Shown here one piece after another: positions 1 through 7,872 of a stretch of 64,000 bases of DNA. This DNA comes from Salegentibacter sp. (GTDB lineage Bacteria; Bacteroidota; Bacteroidia; Flavobacteriales; Flavobacteriaceae). Made by a program: the position numbers and the translations under genes. Below the pieces are notes generated by a model. It searched no databases. It was not told the origin of the DNA and worked only from the letters and a program-made list of their open reading frames with translations. Positions within the stretch are counted from its first letter, which is position 1. Each line of letters starts with the position of its first letter. The stretch spans positions 4,032,514 to 4,096,513 of the forward strand of contig CP051246.1 in the NCBI GenBank assembly GCA_017795085.1. The letters run 5' to 3'.

Positions 1-805
1 GATCTATGGTAAAAGTAAGCACATCACGCATATCGCGACGTTTGCTAATCTCTTCTTTTCTTATTTTAGTATCAAGCTTATTGGCAAATTCTTCTACTTC
101 TTCCGGAAAATCATGGGGTAAGCCATATTGGGCTAAAATACCGTGAATTTCGGTTTGGTGTTCGCCTGGGGTTCCCAGTACTTTTTTTATATATCCAAAG
201 GGAGAATCGGCTTTTTCAGGCCATTCTTCTATTTCTACAACAACCTTATCACCATTTTGGGCCTCTCCTATTTTATTTTTCTGCACAAAAATATCGGTAT
301 ACATTTTTGGGTCGTCTATAACCACAAAACCGAATTCCTTTTTCAGCTGGAGAATTCCAACAAATTCAGTGCGTTTACGCTTGAGTATTTTAGTTACTTC
401 TCCTTCAGATTTTTTACTCCTGCGGCGATTGAATAGATAAATTTCCACTTCATCACCGTGAAAAGCGGTATTTAAATTATTTGGGGAAATAAAAATATCT
501 TCTTCTAATTCATCAACCACCAAATATCCATAACCCTTGGTGGTCATATCTAAAATCCCGCGATAGTAATCGCGGCTATCGTTAATCTGATATTTTCCGC
601 GATCTACCTGATTTATCTGTTTTTTAGCAGCTAACTGTGCCAATTTTCTAATAATATGATTACGGGTATTAGCATCGTCTACTCCTAACTTTGCTGCAAT
701 TTGCTTATGATTAAAAACCTGGTCTGAATTTTTTCTAAGAATATCTAATATACTTTTCGACAGGTTATTTGGTTGTTTTCCTTTATTTTTTTTCGTACTA
801 CTCAT
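1..805 (-). CDS. rnr: Ribonuclease R, N-terminal part (runs off the window)
   Basis: The minus strand reads open from an ATG at 805 to the window edge, about 268 codons. The product starts MSSTKKNKGK, continues with a winged-helix segment (roughly residues 15 to 75), then two cold-shock-like OB segments and the beginning of the RNB catalytic domain (RRDMRDVLTFTID at the very edge). This order is that of RNase R, the processive 3'-5' exoribonuclease that degrades structured RNA, and the catalytic Asp cluster would lie outside the window. The gene is divergent from rpiB across a long AT-rich gap. RNase II is the alternative, but it lacks the N-terminal helix-turn-helix seen here. Confidence 0.9.
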   Translation of the reverse strand, partial: MSSTKKNKGKQPNNLSKSILDILRKNSDQVFNHKQIAAKLGVDDANTRNHIIRKLAQLAAKKQINQVDRGKYQINDSRDYYRGILDMTTKGYGYLVVDELEEDIFISPNNLNTAFHGDEVEIYLFNRRRSKKSEGEVTKILKRKRTEFVGILQLKKEFGFVVIDDPKMYTDIFVQKNKIGEAQNGDKVVVEIEEWPEKADSPFGYIKKVLGTPGEHQTEIHGILAQYGLPHDFPEEVEEFANKLDTKIRKEEISKRRDMRDVLTFTID

Positions 806-1042
806 TTTCTAATTTAAAGTATAAAATTAAGGCTTATACCGCACATGCTTTCTATTTGAGTGTAAAGTTTTGTTAAGTAAGAATATATAATTTAAAATTT
901 ACATTTATTTAACTGATTTATAGACTACTGAAGCTTCATTTATTAAGTCATTTTGTTATAATTATCTTAAAAATTACTTAATTTTATATTAACCTTATTA
1001 AGGTCTATTCTCCATAAATTTGAATTTGGTTTTCAAATAGTT

Positions 1043-1213
1043 ATGAATAAATCCCAGAAAATATCACTTTTATTTTTTTGCATTTTCTTTTTAGGAATAG
1101 CCGTATATGCAGGTATTATAAACAATGCACTCAATAAGAAAACACAAATTGAATCTCATTTTGAAAAAAATGGCACTTCTATACAATATTGCGCGCTTAC
1201 TTTTTACAAATAA
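1043..1213 (+). CDS. Possible small single-helix membrane protein (56 aa)
   Basis: An ATG at 1043 opens 56 codons ending in TAA at 1211-1213. The peptide begins MNKSQKIS, has a hydrophobic stretch at about residues 9 to 27 suited to one membrane helix, and ends in a polar tail with a single Cys. I do not recognise a family. It lies alone in an AT-rich gap, where chance ORFs of this size are possible. The basic N-terminus followed by a clean hydrophobic core is the only sign of coding. It could also be a remnant of a larger gene. Confidence 0.3.
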   Translation: MNKSQKISLLFFCIFFLGIAVYAGIINNALNKKTQIESHFEKNGTSIQYCALTFYK

Positions 1214-1902
1214 ATTCTAATTTATCTGAATTTTTAAGATTACAAAATACTATTAATCAATAAAATAAGGTGAATTATAGAAGCTATATTTTTTAAAATT
1301 TTTCTTGATAGAGGCAAGCAGGAATATTAAATGTATTAAGAAGAATCAATGAGATCCCGAGAGTAAAGACAGTTAAAAATAGCTTTATAACCCATATTAC
1401 AATTTTTAGACAAACTAAAAAATAAGATTCTTAGTCGAGTTATTCACATTATATATATTTATTATTTCTTTTCTCTTTTTTAAAAAATTAAAATGATGTT
1501 TATGATGGGCTGTTGATTTGTAGCATAATTTTTTCTCTTAAAATTTTGAAAGTTGTTTTATCTTGTTTCATAACATCTTATTAACATCCTTTGAAAGAGG
1601 TAAACCTCTGTAATTCTTTTAGATTTAATATTTAGTTAACAATTGTTGATAATGAAATCTAATTAGAATCTTTGATATTTTAATATTGTAAAGCTGTTTA
1701 TAACCTGTTTTCAACTGCTCATAACTTTAGAAAAAATAGCTAACTTATAATTTGCTTTAGCCGTTTTAAATTATCTATTGAAATTAAATTTGAATACTGC
1801 AAAAAAGATTCTCATTTTCTCATCAACACTTATTCACATAGCCCTGTAAATTTTAAATGCCTGTAAATAAATGCTTTTAAAAAAGTAATTAACAATGGAT
1901 AT

Positions 1903-1935
1903 TTGAGGGGTTGATAAGGGCTTTTTTTACCTTTG
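1903..1935 (+). promoter_or_regulatory. Bacteroidota-type promoter of rpiB
   Basis: TTG at 1903-1905 is followed after 22 bases by TACCTTTG at 1928-1935, which fits the Bacteroidota -33 TTG and -7 TAnnTTTG elements. Transcription would begin close to 1942, about 15 bases before the rpiB ATG. Confidence 0.55.
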
Positions 1936-1957
1936 TCATAATCTTAAAAACACAACT

Positions 1958-2392
1958 ATGAAAATTTCAATTGGAAACGATCACGCAGGAACCCAATATA
2001 AAAAAAGCGTGGTAGAACTGCTTAAACAACGAAGTATTGAAGTTATTAATTATGGAACCAATACCGAGGATAGTGTAGATTATCCCGATTTTGTACACCC
2101 GGTAGCCAATGATGTTGAAAATGGCAAAGCCGATTTTGGAATTATTATCTGCGGTAGTGGTAATGGTGCCAACATGACGGCCAATAAGCATCAGGGAGTT
2201 CGATCAGCGCTTTGCTGGAGTGGTGAAATTGCTAAATTGGCTCGGGAACACAATAATGCAAATATTTTAAGTGTTCCTGCAAGGTTTGTTTCTATACATC
2301 AAACATTAGATATGGTTAAAATTTTTCTTGATACCGCATTTGAAGGAGGGCGCCATCAGGAACGGATTAATAAAATACCAGTTCAGAATTAA
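1958..2392 (+). CDS. rpiB: Ribose-5-phosphate isomerase B
   Basis: The 144-residue protein has the RpiB/LacAB signature. It opens with MKISIGNDHAG (Asp8 and His9 at the phosphate/substrate site) and carries GIIICGSGNG, in which Cys65 corresponds to the catalytic base cysteine of the family. It interconverts ribose-5-phosphate and ribulose-5-phosphate in the cytosolic non-oxidative pentose phosphate pathway. The length matches the family. The start is fixed by the conserved N-terminal strand. It is followed 6 bases later by the metal exporter gene, so the two, and the acetyltransferase after them, probably form one transcript. Confidence 0.93.
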   Translation: MKISIGNDHAGTQYKKSVVELLKQRSIEVINYGTNTEDSVDYPDFVHPVANDVENGKADFGIIICGSGNGANMTANKHQGVRSALCWSGEIAKLAREHNNANILSVPARFVSIHQTLDMVKIFLDTAFEGGRHQERINKIPVQN

Positions 2393-2398
2393 AAAATA

Positions 2399-3301
2399 AT
2401 GAGCCACGGGCATTCAAATCAACATCATACGGCCGGACGAAACTTATTAATTTCAATTCTTCTTAATGTTGCCATTACCGCTGCACAAGTGGTGGGCGGA
2501 TTAATTAGTGGTAGTCTCGCCTTGCTTTCTGATGCCTTACATAATTTTAGTGATGTAGTCTCGCTTATTATTAGTTATGTGGCAAATAAATTGGTAGGAA
2601 AAGATGCTTCTCTTAATAAAACCTTCGGTTATAAACGTGCTGAAATAATCGCGGCTTTTGTCAATTCGGCTTCCTTAATTGTGATTGCTATTATCCTGAT
2701 TTTTGAAGCTATTGAACGTTTTAGGGAACCCCAAGTTATAGATTCGGGAATTGTGATCTGGCTTGCACTTTTAGCTATTGCTGGCAATGGTTTTAGTGTT
2801 TTACTGTTAAAACAAAATAGTAAAAGCAATATGAACCTGCGTTCGGCATATCTGCATTTATTAACCGATATGATGGCTTCTGTAGCGGTATTAATTGGTG
2901 GTTTACTCATTAAATTTTATCAAGTTTACTGGGTAGATAGTGTGCTAACTCTTGCCATTGCTATATATCTTATTGTTGTGGGTTGGGATTTGCTTAAAGA
3001 TTCCACTAAAGTGCTTATGCTTTTTACACCTTCGGAATTGCCCCTCGAGGATATTGTTAAAAAAATTTGTGAATTGCCATCGGTTAAAAACGTACATCAT
3101 ATTCACGTTTGGCAACTCAATGAAGATGAAACTCATTTAGAAGCACATATCGATTTTGAAAAGGATATTTTGCTTTCCCAATTCGATAAAATTTTAGATG
3201 ATATTGAAGCTTTGGTTTACAAAGAATTTGGCATAAACCACGTAAATATTCAGCCTGAATTTGGAAAATGCGACAGTAAAGATTTAATAGTACAAGATTG
3301 A
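2399..3301 (+). CDS. Cation diffusion facilitator (Zn/Cd/Co exporter, CzcD/ZitB type)
   Basis: This 300-residue protein has a His-rich start (MSHGHSNQHH), six hydrophobic segments between about residues 12 and 205, and the two HxxxD metal-site signatures of CDF transporters: HNFSD after SLALLSDAL in the second helix and HLLTD in the fifth. The C-terminal 90 residues form the cytosolic CDF domain with His residues (HHIHVW). Members exchange Zn2+ or similar divalent metals for protons across the inner membrane. Exact metal specificity cannot be read from the sequence. The stop overlaps the next gene's ATG (TGATG), which implies translational coupling. Confidence 0.9.
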   Translation: MSHGHSNQHHTAGRNLLISILLNVAITAAQVVGGLISGSLALLSDALHNFSDVVSLIISYVANKLVGKDASLNKTFGYKRAEIIAAFVNSASLIVIAIILIFEAIERFREPQVIDSGIVIWLALLAIAGNGFSVLLLKQNSKSNMNLRSAYLHLLTDMMASVAVLIGGLLIKFYQVYWVDSVLTLAIAIYLIVVGWDLLKDSTKVLMLFTPSELPLEDIVKKICELPSVKNVHHIHVWQLNEDETHLEAHIDFEKDILLSQFDKILDDIEALVYKEFGINHVNIQPEFGKCDSKDLIVQD

Positions 3302-3741
3302 TGGAAATCAAGATCAAAAGCTTTAAAGAGTTAAATTTAGATGAATTATACGCTGTTTTACAGCTTCGTGCTGAAGTTTTTGTGCTAGAACAGGATTGTG
3401 TATACCAGGATATTGATGGAAAAGATCAAACCGCTCTCCATATTCTTGGTTTTAAAAATGAAAAATTAGTGGCCTACACGCGTTGTTTCAACGCCGGAAT
3501 TTATTTTGAAGAAGCGGCCATTGGCCGTGTAGTGGTGAAAGAAAGCTATCGAAAGTTTAAATTGGGCCACGAAATTTTAGATGCTTCCATTACTGCTATC
3601 GAAAATCGATATAAAACTTCAAAAATCAAACTTTCAGCGCAACAACATTTAACCGCATTTTACGAAAACCACGGATTTCAACAAATAGGTGAAGGCTATC
3701 TTGAAGATGGTATCCCACATATTGCGATGCTAAAAGAGTAA
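3301..3741 (+). CDS. ElaA-type GNAT N-acetyltransferase
   Basis: The protein is about 146 residues from the ATG at 3301. I prefer this ATG, which overlaps the preceding stop codon, to the TTG three bases earlier. It carries the GNAT fold elements LRAEVFVLEQDCVYQDIDG and AAIGRVVVKESYRKFKLGHEIL, the latter being the acetyl-CoA pyrophosphate loop in the ElaA variant. Homologues are of unknown substrate. It is the last gene of the rpiB transcript, and its neighbour downstream is convergent. Confidence 0.85.
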   Translation: MEIKIKSFKELNLDELYAVLQLRAEVFVLEQDCVYQDIDGKDQTALHILGFKNEKLVAYTRCFNAGIYFEEAAIGRVVVKESYRKFKLGHEILDASITAIENRYKTSKIKLSAQQHLTAFYENHGFQQIGEGYLEDGIPHIAMLKE

Positions 3742-3862
3742 CACAAGTGTAGGGGAAATTTACGAGAGAGAATTTTACTACTGCCAATTGAAAATTATAA
3801 ATATCCTTATCCAAAGTTACTGATTTTGTCGATGCATTCCCCTTTTGGGATTAGGGGGCTGT

Positions 3863-5494
3863 TTACCTTAAAATATCTTCATAGCTAGCTGGATTATTTA
3901 AAATATCGGCCGATTTCATAATTTCCGGATTATGTACTACATAATGTTCATAAAGTCCTTCTTTATAAAAATATCGCTTGATAATTTCATCGGTAAGCAG
4001 ACTTATGATTTCAGGTTTTTTCTGGTCTATTTCACTGCTTTTTTCCGCTTCAATTTCTTTTAAAATCAATTTGTATTTTTCTAAAACCTCGTCTTTAAAA
4101 CCTTCTTCTTTAGCAGAAACCAAAACTTTTTCCAGGTCTTTTTCAGTTTGGGTTTGGTAGCTAAAATCAATTTGTTTCAAATAATTCTTAAAATCAGTAT
4201 AATCAGTATCGGTAAACCTAAAGGCTTCCGGATTTTCCAGCTTATTTTTATAATAATACTTAGTAGCGTAATCAAAAATAGCATCTTGCTGTAGCATGGC
4301 AGTAGTTACTGCGCTGTATTCTGAAGTTTCCAGTTTCACATCGGGAGAAATCCCACCACCGTCATAAACTTTACGGCCATTTTTGGTTTCAAATTCATTA
4401 AAATCTTCAAGGCTGTTCCTAATTGCACGGCCGTTTTCATCGCGATGCCTGTAATCCAAAGCTTGAATACAGCGTCCGCTGGGGGTATAATATCGTGAAA
4501 TGGTTATTTTTAGCTGTGTTCCGTAAGCCAGTTCTTTTGGACGTTGTACCAAGCCTTTACCAAAGCTGCGTGCACCTACAACCACTCCCCTGTCTAAATC
4601 CTGTACTGCACCGGCCACAATTTCACTGGCTGATGCACTGCGACCATTTACGATAATCGTAAGGGGAATTTTGGTATCCAAGGGCTCATTTTTGGTAAAA
4701 TATTCGCGGTTATATTTTTCAATAACCGATTTGGTAGTGGTAATTAATTCGCCTTTATCAAGAAAAATATTACTCACATTAATCGCTTCGGAAAGAAGTC
4801 CGCCGGGATTTCCACGTAGATCGAGGATTATTTTTTCTGCACCCTGGTTTTTTAAATCTTTTAAGGCTCTTCCGGTTTCTGACGATGCTTTGGCATTAAA
4901 CCTGGAAAGTACGATATAGCCAATATTATCTTCAAGTAATTTATAAAAAGGTACTGCTTTTAAATCTACCGAGCCGCGGGTAAGTTTGGTGGTTTTTGTT
5001 TCTCCCTGGCGCTTAAATACCAGTTCTACCGATGTATTTGAAGCTCCATTTAGCAATTCTCCAGCATCTTCCCTAAAATTGGCTACTTTGATATCGCCAA
5101 TCCGGACAATTTCGTCTCCGGCCTTTAAACCGGCTTTATCAGCAGGATAATCTTTATAAGGTTCCATTACCTTAATAGCCTTGGGAGTTGCTTTTACCAA
5201 AGCGCCAATCCCGGTATATTCTCCCGAATTATTGATTTTAGCAGCTTCTACATCTTGTTCGTTCCAGTAATTGGTATAAGGATCAAGATCGGTAAGCATG
5301 GCTTGTATGGCGGTATCCATCAATTCTGCCGGATTGGTATCATCAACATAATTCATATTGATTTCCTTAAAAAGCGTAGTGAAAATTTCAATTTGTTTGG
5401 CGATTTCAAAAAAATCGGATTTGAAACTCAGCGTGCTGAAAATAATTCCTGCACCCACCACCAGAATTCCTGCTTTTTTTATAATTTTTTTCAT
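3863..5494 (-). CDS. S41 family C-terminal processing protease
   Basis: The 543-residue protein has an N-terminal hydrophobic segment (residues 8 to 24) that is a signal peptide or anchor, a PDZ domain at about 85 to 170, and the tail-specific protease core. The catalytic pair is Ser288 in GRSASASEIVAG and Lys313 in SFGKGLVQ, 25 residues apart as in Prc/CtpA. About 200 residues after the core form a C-terminal extension common in Bacteroidota. It should cleave exported or misfolded proteins at their C-termini in the periplasm. It starts 11 bases after rnpA on the same strand, so the two are cotranscribed. Confidence 0.92.
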   Translation of the reverse strand: MKKIIKKAGILVVGAGIIFSTLSFKSDFFEIAKQIEIFTTLFKEINMNYVDDTNPAELMDTAIQAMLTDLDPYTNYWNEQDVEAAKINNSGEYTGIGALVKATPKAIKVMEPYKDYPADKAGLKAGDEIVRIGDIKVANFREDAGELLNGASNTSVELVFKRQGETKTTKLTRGSVDLKAVPFYKLLEDNIGYIVLSRFNAKASSETGRALKDLKNQGAEKIILDLRGNPGGLLSEAINVSNIFLDKGELITTTKSVIEKYNREYFTKNEPLDTKIPLTIIVNGRSASASEIVAGAVQDLDRGVVVGARSFGKGLVQRPKELAYGTQLKITISRYYTPSGRCIQALDYRHRDENGRAIRNSLEDFNEFETKNGRKVYDGGGISPDVKLETSEYSAVTTAMLQQDAIFDYATKYYYKNKLENPEAFRFTDTDYTDFKNYLKQIDFSYQTQTEKDLEKVLVSAKEEGFKDEVLEKYKLILKEIEAEKSSEIDQKKPEIISLLTDEIIKRYFYKEGLYEHYVVHNPEIMKSADILNNPASYEDILR

Positions 5495-5505
5495 CTTGAT
5501 ATTTT

Positions 5506-5886
5506 TTAATTCCGGGTTTTTTCCTTTTCCGCTAATTCACGTAGTAACTCTTGCATTTGGTATTCCAGCTTTTTAAACTCGGTTTTATCTCTTGAAATAT
5601 AGATAAACATTAGGGCATAACCCCCGGATAACTGATTGCTTACAAGATACTTATTTTTTCTGTAAGCTTCGCGCATCAGGCGTTTAATGCGGATACGGGC
5701 AGTAGCGGTTTTTATCAGTTTTTTTGGTACCGAAACTCCGGTTTTTATCAAATTTTCTTCGGAATGATTTAACGGAAGATAGACCAGTTTAAGCGGAAAT
5801 TTTTTGAGGAATTGTCCTTCTTCAAAAACCTTTCCGATTAGTTTTTGACTTTTAAGTTTTTCTTTTTTGCTAAAGCGTTGGTTCAT
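5506..5886 (-). CDS. rnpA: Ribonuclease P protein component
   Basis: The product of 126 residues contains the RNase P protein signature, with the basic RNR-like helix ARIRIKRLMREAYRKNK at about residues 62 to 78. The N-terminal segment FSKKEKLKSQKLIGKVFEEG is the usual start of flavobacterial RnpA. It is the protein cofactor of the ribozyme that removes 5' leaders from pre-tRNA. A TACTTTTG word (reverse of 5891-5898) sits just before the ATG and could be a -7 element giving a nearly leaderless transcript, but no good -33 TTG is visible. Neither dnaA nor rpmH is adjacent, as expected for this phylum. Confidence 0.92.
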   Translation of the reverse strand: MNQRFSKKEKLKSQKLIGKVFEEGQFLKKFPLKLVYLPLNHSEENLIKTGVSVPKKLIKTATARIRIKRLMREAYRKNKYLVSNQLSGGYALMFIYISRDKTEFKKLEYQMQELLRELAEKEKTRN

Positions 5887-5938
5887 ACTTCAAAAGTAAG
5901 GATAGCATTTATTCTGAAACAGAAACTCGACAAATAAA

Positions 5939-5972
5939 AACTGCCTGAAGTATAAAATACATTCAGGCAGTT
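5939..5972 (-). terminator. Rho-independent terminator after the M1 peptidase gene
   Basis: Perfect 11-bp arms AACTGCCTGAA (5939-5949) and TTCAGGCAGTT (5962-5972) enclose a 12-base loop. On the minus strand the stem is followed by a run rich in T, so it terminates the M1/S8 transcript. Confidence 0.8.
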
Positions 5973-6003
5973 CATTTTTCAAGCTATTCCTATTTGGATA
6001 TTT

Positions 6004-7863
6004 TTATTTTTCCTCCTCTTCTTCTGCGGCTGAGTCTTCGGGAATAAAAATATTGTTATTACGGTCTGTATCGGCCATCAATTGGGTATCGTCAATTTCA
6101 ATCATATCAATTTTATCCAGGGGTATATCAAGTTTTAACTCATAAGTTGGATATGCCCAGGCCCAATCGTTTTCAACTTTCCAGTTAGCGGTTTCGGCTT
6201 CTTTTTCCCAACGCATCATTTGTAATGGAATATAATGGATTGTGGTTTCACCTTCTACATCGGTAACTGAAACTTCAACCGGCATAGGCATATTCCCTAT
6301 ACGTTCTAAAGTTAGGGTAGTTTCGTTTTCACCAGATTCTTCCACACTGTCAATAGCATAATCTATTTTATTGGTGGTTTGTGTCCAATCTGTTAAATAC
6401 CAGTCTAATTCAGCTCCGGAAACCTTTTCAGCAATGCGAATAAAATCATTGGGGGTAGGATGTTTAAATTTCCATTCCTCATAATAACGATGAAGGGTTC
6501 TTTGTAAATTTTCCTGACCAATTACATAAGCTAACTGGGCTACAAAAACGGCACCTTTTGAATACGCTGAAGCTCCATAAGCAGCATTCAGGTTATAACG
6601 GTCGGCGTGGGTGGTTTGTGGTTCTTCAACCCCTGAATTTGCCAATTGAAAGTAGGTTTGGTAAGAACCGGTATGCGGGTTATTGGCATTGGTTTGCATT
6701 ATCTGGTTCATCGCTTTACCTGAAATGTAAGTGGTAAAACCTTCATCCATCCATTCGTGTTTACTTTCATTGGTGGCCAATAGATGCTGAAACCAGGCAT
6801 GGGCCATTTCGTGAGCAGTTACGCCCACCAGACTTTCAAAACTTCGTTCGCCGGTAATTAAAGTAAGCATGGCATATTCCATACCGCCGTCACCTCCCTG
6901 TACTATGGAGTACTGGTCCCAGGGATATGGTCCTATGTTTTTATTAAAAAACAATAAAAGTTCTTCGGCTTTTGGCTGAAGGTCTTTCCAGTTTTGTTTG
7001 ATTTCTTCATTGTCTTTATATAGAAAATGAAGTACCGTGCCGTCTTCAGCGGTAATTTTATCGTGAATATATTCCGGATCGGCGCCCCAGGTAAAATCGT
7101 GTACTTTAGGGGCTACAAAATGCCAGGTAAGCATATCACCACTGCGGTTTACCTCGGTGCCTTTTTCTTCATAACCATAACCGATTTCTTCAGGATTTTG
7201 GAGGTATCCTGAAGCTCCAATAATATAATCGCTGTCCAAGGTTAATTTGACGTCATAATTGCCCCAAACACCGTGAAATTCACGTCCGATATAGGGATCG
7301 GCGTGCCAACCTTGAAAATCGTATTCGGCCATTTTAGGATACCACTGGCTCATGGAGAGCGCTACGCCTTCAGCACTGTTTTTTCCCGAACGGCGAACCT
7401 GCTCGGGCACCTGGCCTTCAAAATCAAGTTTAAAAATAGCCTTTTCGCCGGGTAAGATGGGTTCTTCCAATTCAACTTCAAGAACGGTTCCTACTTCTTC
7501 AAAACTGAGTTCATTTCCATTCTGTGTAAGATTGGAAATATGTAAATATCCCTGGTTTTCTTCACTTAAATTGGCAATTCGGTCTCCCACTCTCCTATCC
7601 GGATCCTGAATAGTTCTGGAACGAATATCCATCTCGCTGTTGGGTTGAAAAGCGTTAAAAAAGAGGTGGTAAAACACCCGGTTTAAGGTATCTGGAGAAT
7701 TGTTGGTATATTCCAGTTCTTGTGTGCCGTTATATTGATAGTTTTCAACATTCATATCAACTTCCATCGTATAATCTACGTGTTGTTGCCAGTATTTGGT
7801 GTTATTTTGGCCAAAAGCTATAGCTGTGACCAAAAGACTTAAACTATAAATTAATGTTCTCAT
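6004..7863 (-). CDS. M1 family zinc metallopeptidase
   Basis: The protein has 619 residues with a signal peptide ending near residue 18 (AIAFGQ). The zinc site is HEMAH at 351-355 with the third ligand Glu374 in WMDEGF, the HExxH-x18-E spacing of M1. The exopeptidase loop is GGMEYAM at 327-333, in place of the classical GAMEN. Such secreted or periplasmic enzymes trim N-terminal residues from peptides. The C-terminal tail ends in a run of Glu. It lies 9 bases downstream of the S8 peptidase gene on the same strand, so both belong to one transcript that ends at the hairpin at 5939-5972. Confidence 0.9.
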   Translation of the reverse strand: MRTLIYSLSLLVTAIAFGQNNTKYWQQHVDYTMEVDMNVENYQYNGTQELEYTNNSPDTLNRVFYHLFFNAFQPNSEMDIRSRTIQDPDRRVGDRIANLSEENQGYLHISNLTQNGNELSFEEVGTVLEVELEEPILPGEKAIFKLDFEGQVPEQVRRSGKNSAEGVALSMSQWYPKMAEYDFQGWHADPYIGREFHGVWGNYDVKLTLDSDYIIGASGYLQNPEEIGYGYEEKGTEVNRSGDMLTWHFVAPKVHDFTWGADPEYIHDKITAEDGTVLHFLYKDNEEIKQNWKDLQPKAEELLLFFNKNIGPYPWDQYSIVQGGDGGMEYAMLTLITGERSFESLVGVTAHEMAHAWFQHLLATNESKHEWMDEGFTTYISGKAMNQIMQTNANNPHTGSYQTYFQLANSGVEEPQTTHADRYNLNAAYGASAYSKGAVFVAQLAYVIGQENLQRTLHRYYEEWKFKHPTPNDFIRIAEKVSGAELDWYLTDWTQTTNKIDYAIDSVEESGENETTLTLERIGNMPMPVEVSVTDVEGETTIHYIPLQMMRWEKEAETANWKVENDWAWAYPTYELKLDIPLDKIDMIEIDDTQLMADTDRNNNIFIPEDSAAEEEEEK

Positions 7864-7872
7864 GTATGTGGT

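Larger units (their letters stand above)
806..1957. other. Long AT-rich divergent intergenic region with DnaA-box-like words
   Basis: This gap of more than 1.1 kb separates rnr and rpiB, which point away from each other. It is very AT-rich and holds one possible tiny gene. It also holds several words one mismatch from the DnaA box TTATCCACA: TTATTCACA at 1440-1448 and 1830-1838, and TGTTGATAA (reverse TTATCAACA) at 1644-1652. Weaker two-mismatch words lie at about 1579 (TTATTAACA), 1695 (TGTTTATAA) and 1909 (GGTTGATAA). It could be a replication origin or simply a long regulatory gap; with this base composition some matches are expected by chance. Confidence 0.35.

Noticed and set aside
3298..3300. 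TTG as start of the acetyltransferase
   Set aside because: The adjacent ATG at 3301 overlaps the upstream stop and gives the normal family start.
5506..5886. rnpA as a marker of oriC
   Set aside because: In this phylum rnpA is usually not linked to dnaA and rpmH, and neither gene is adjacent here.
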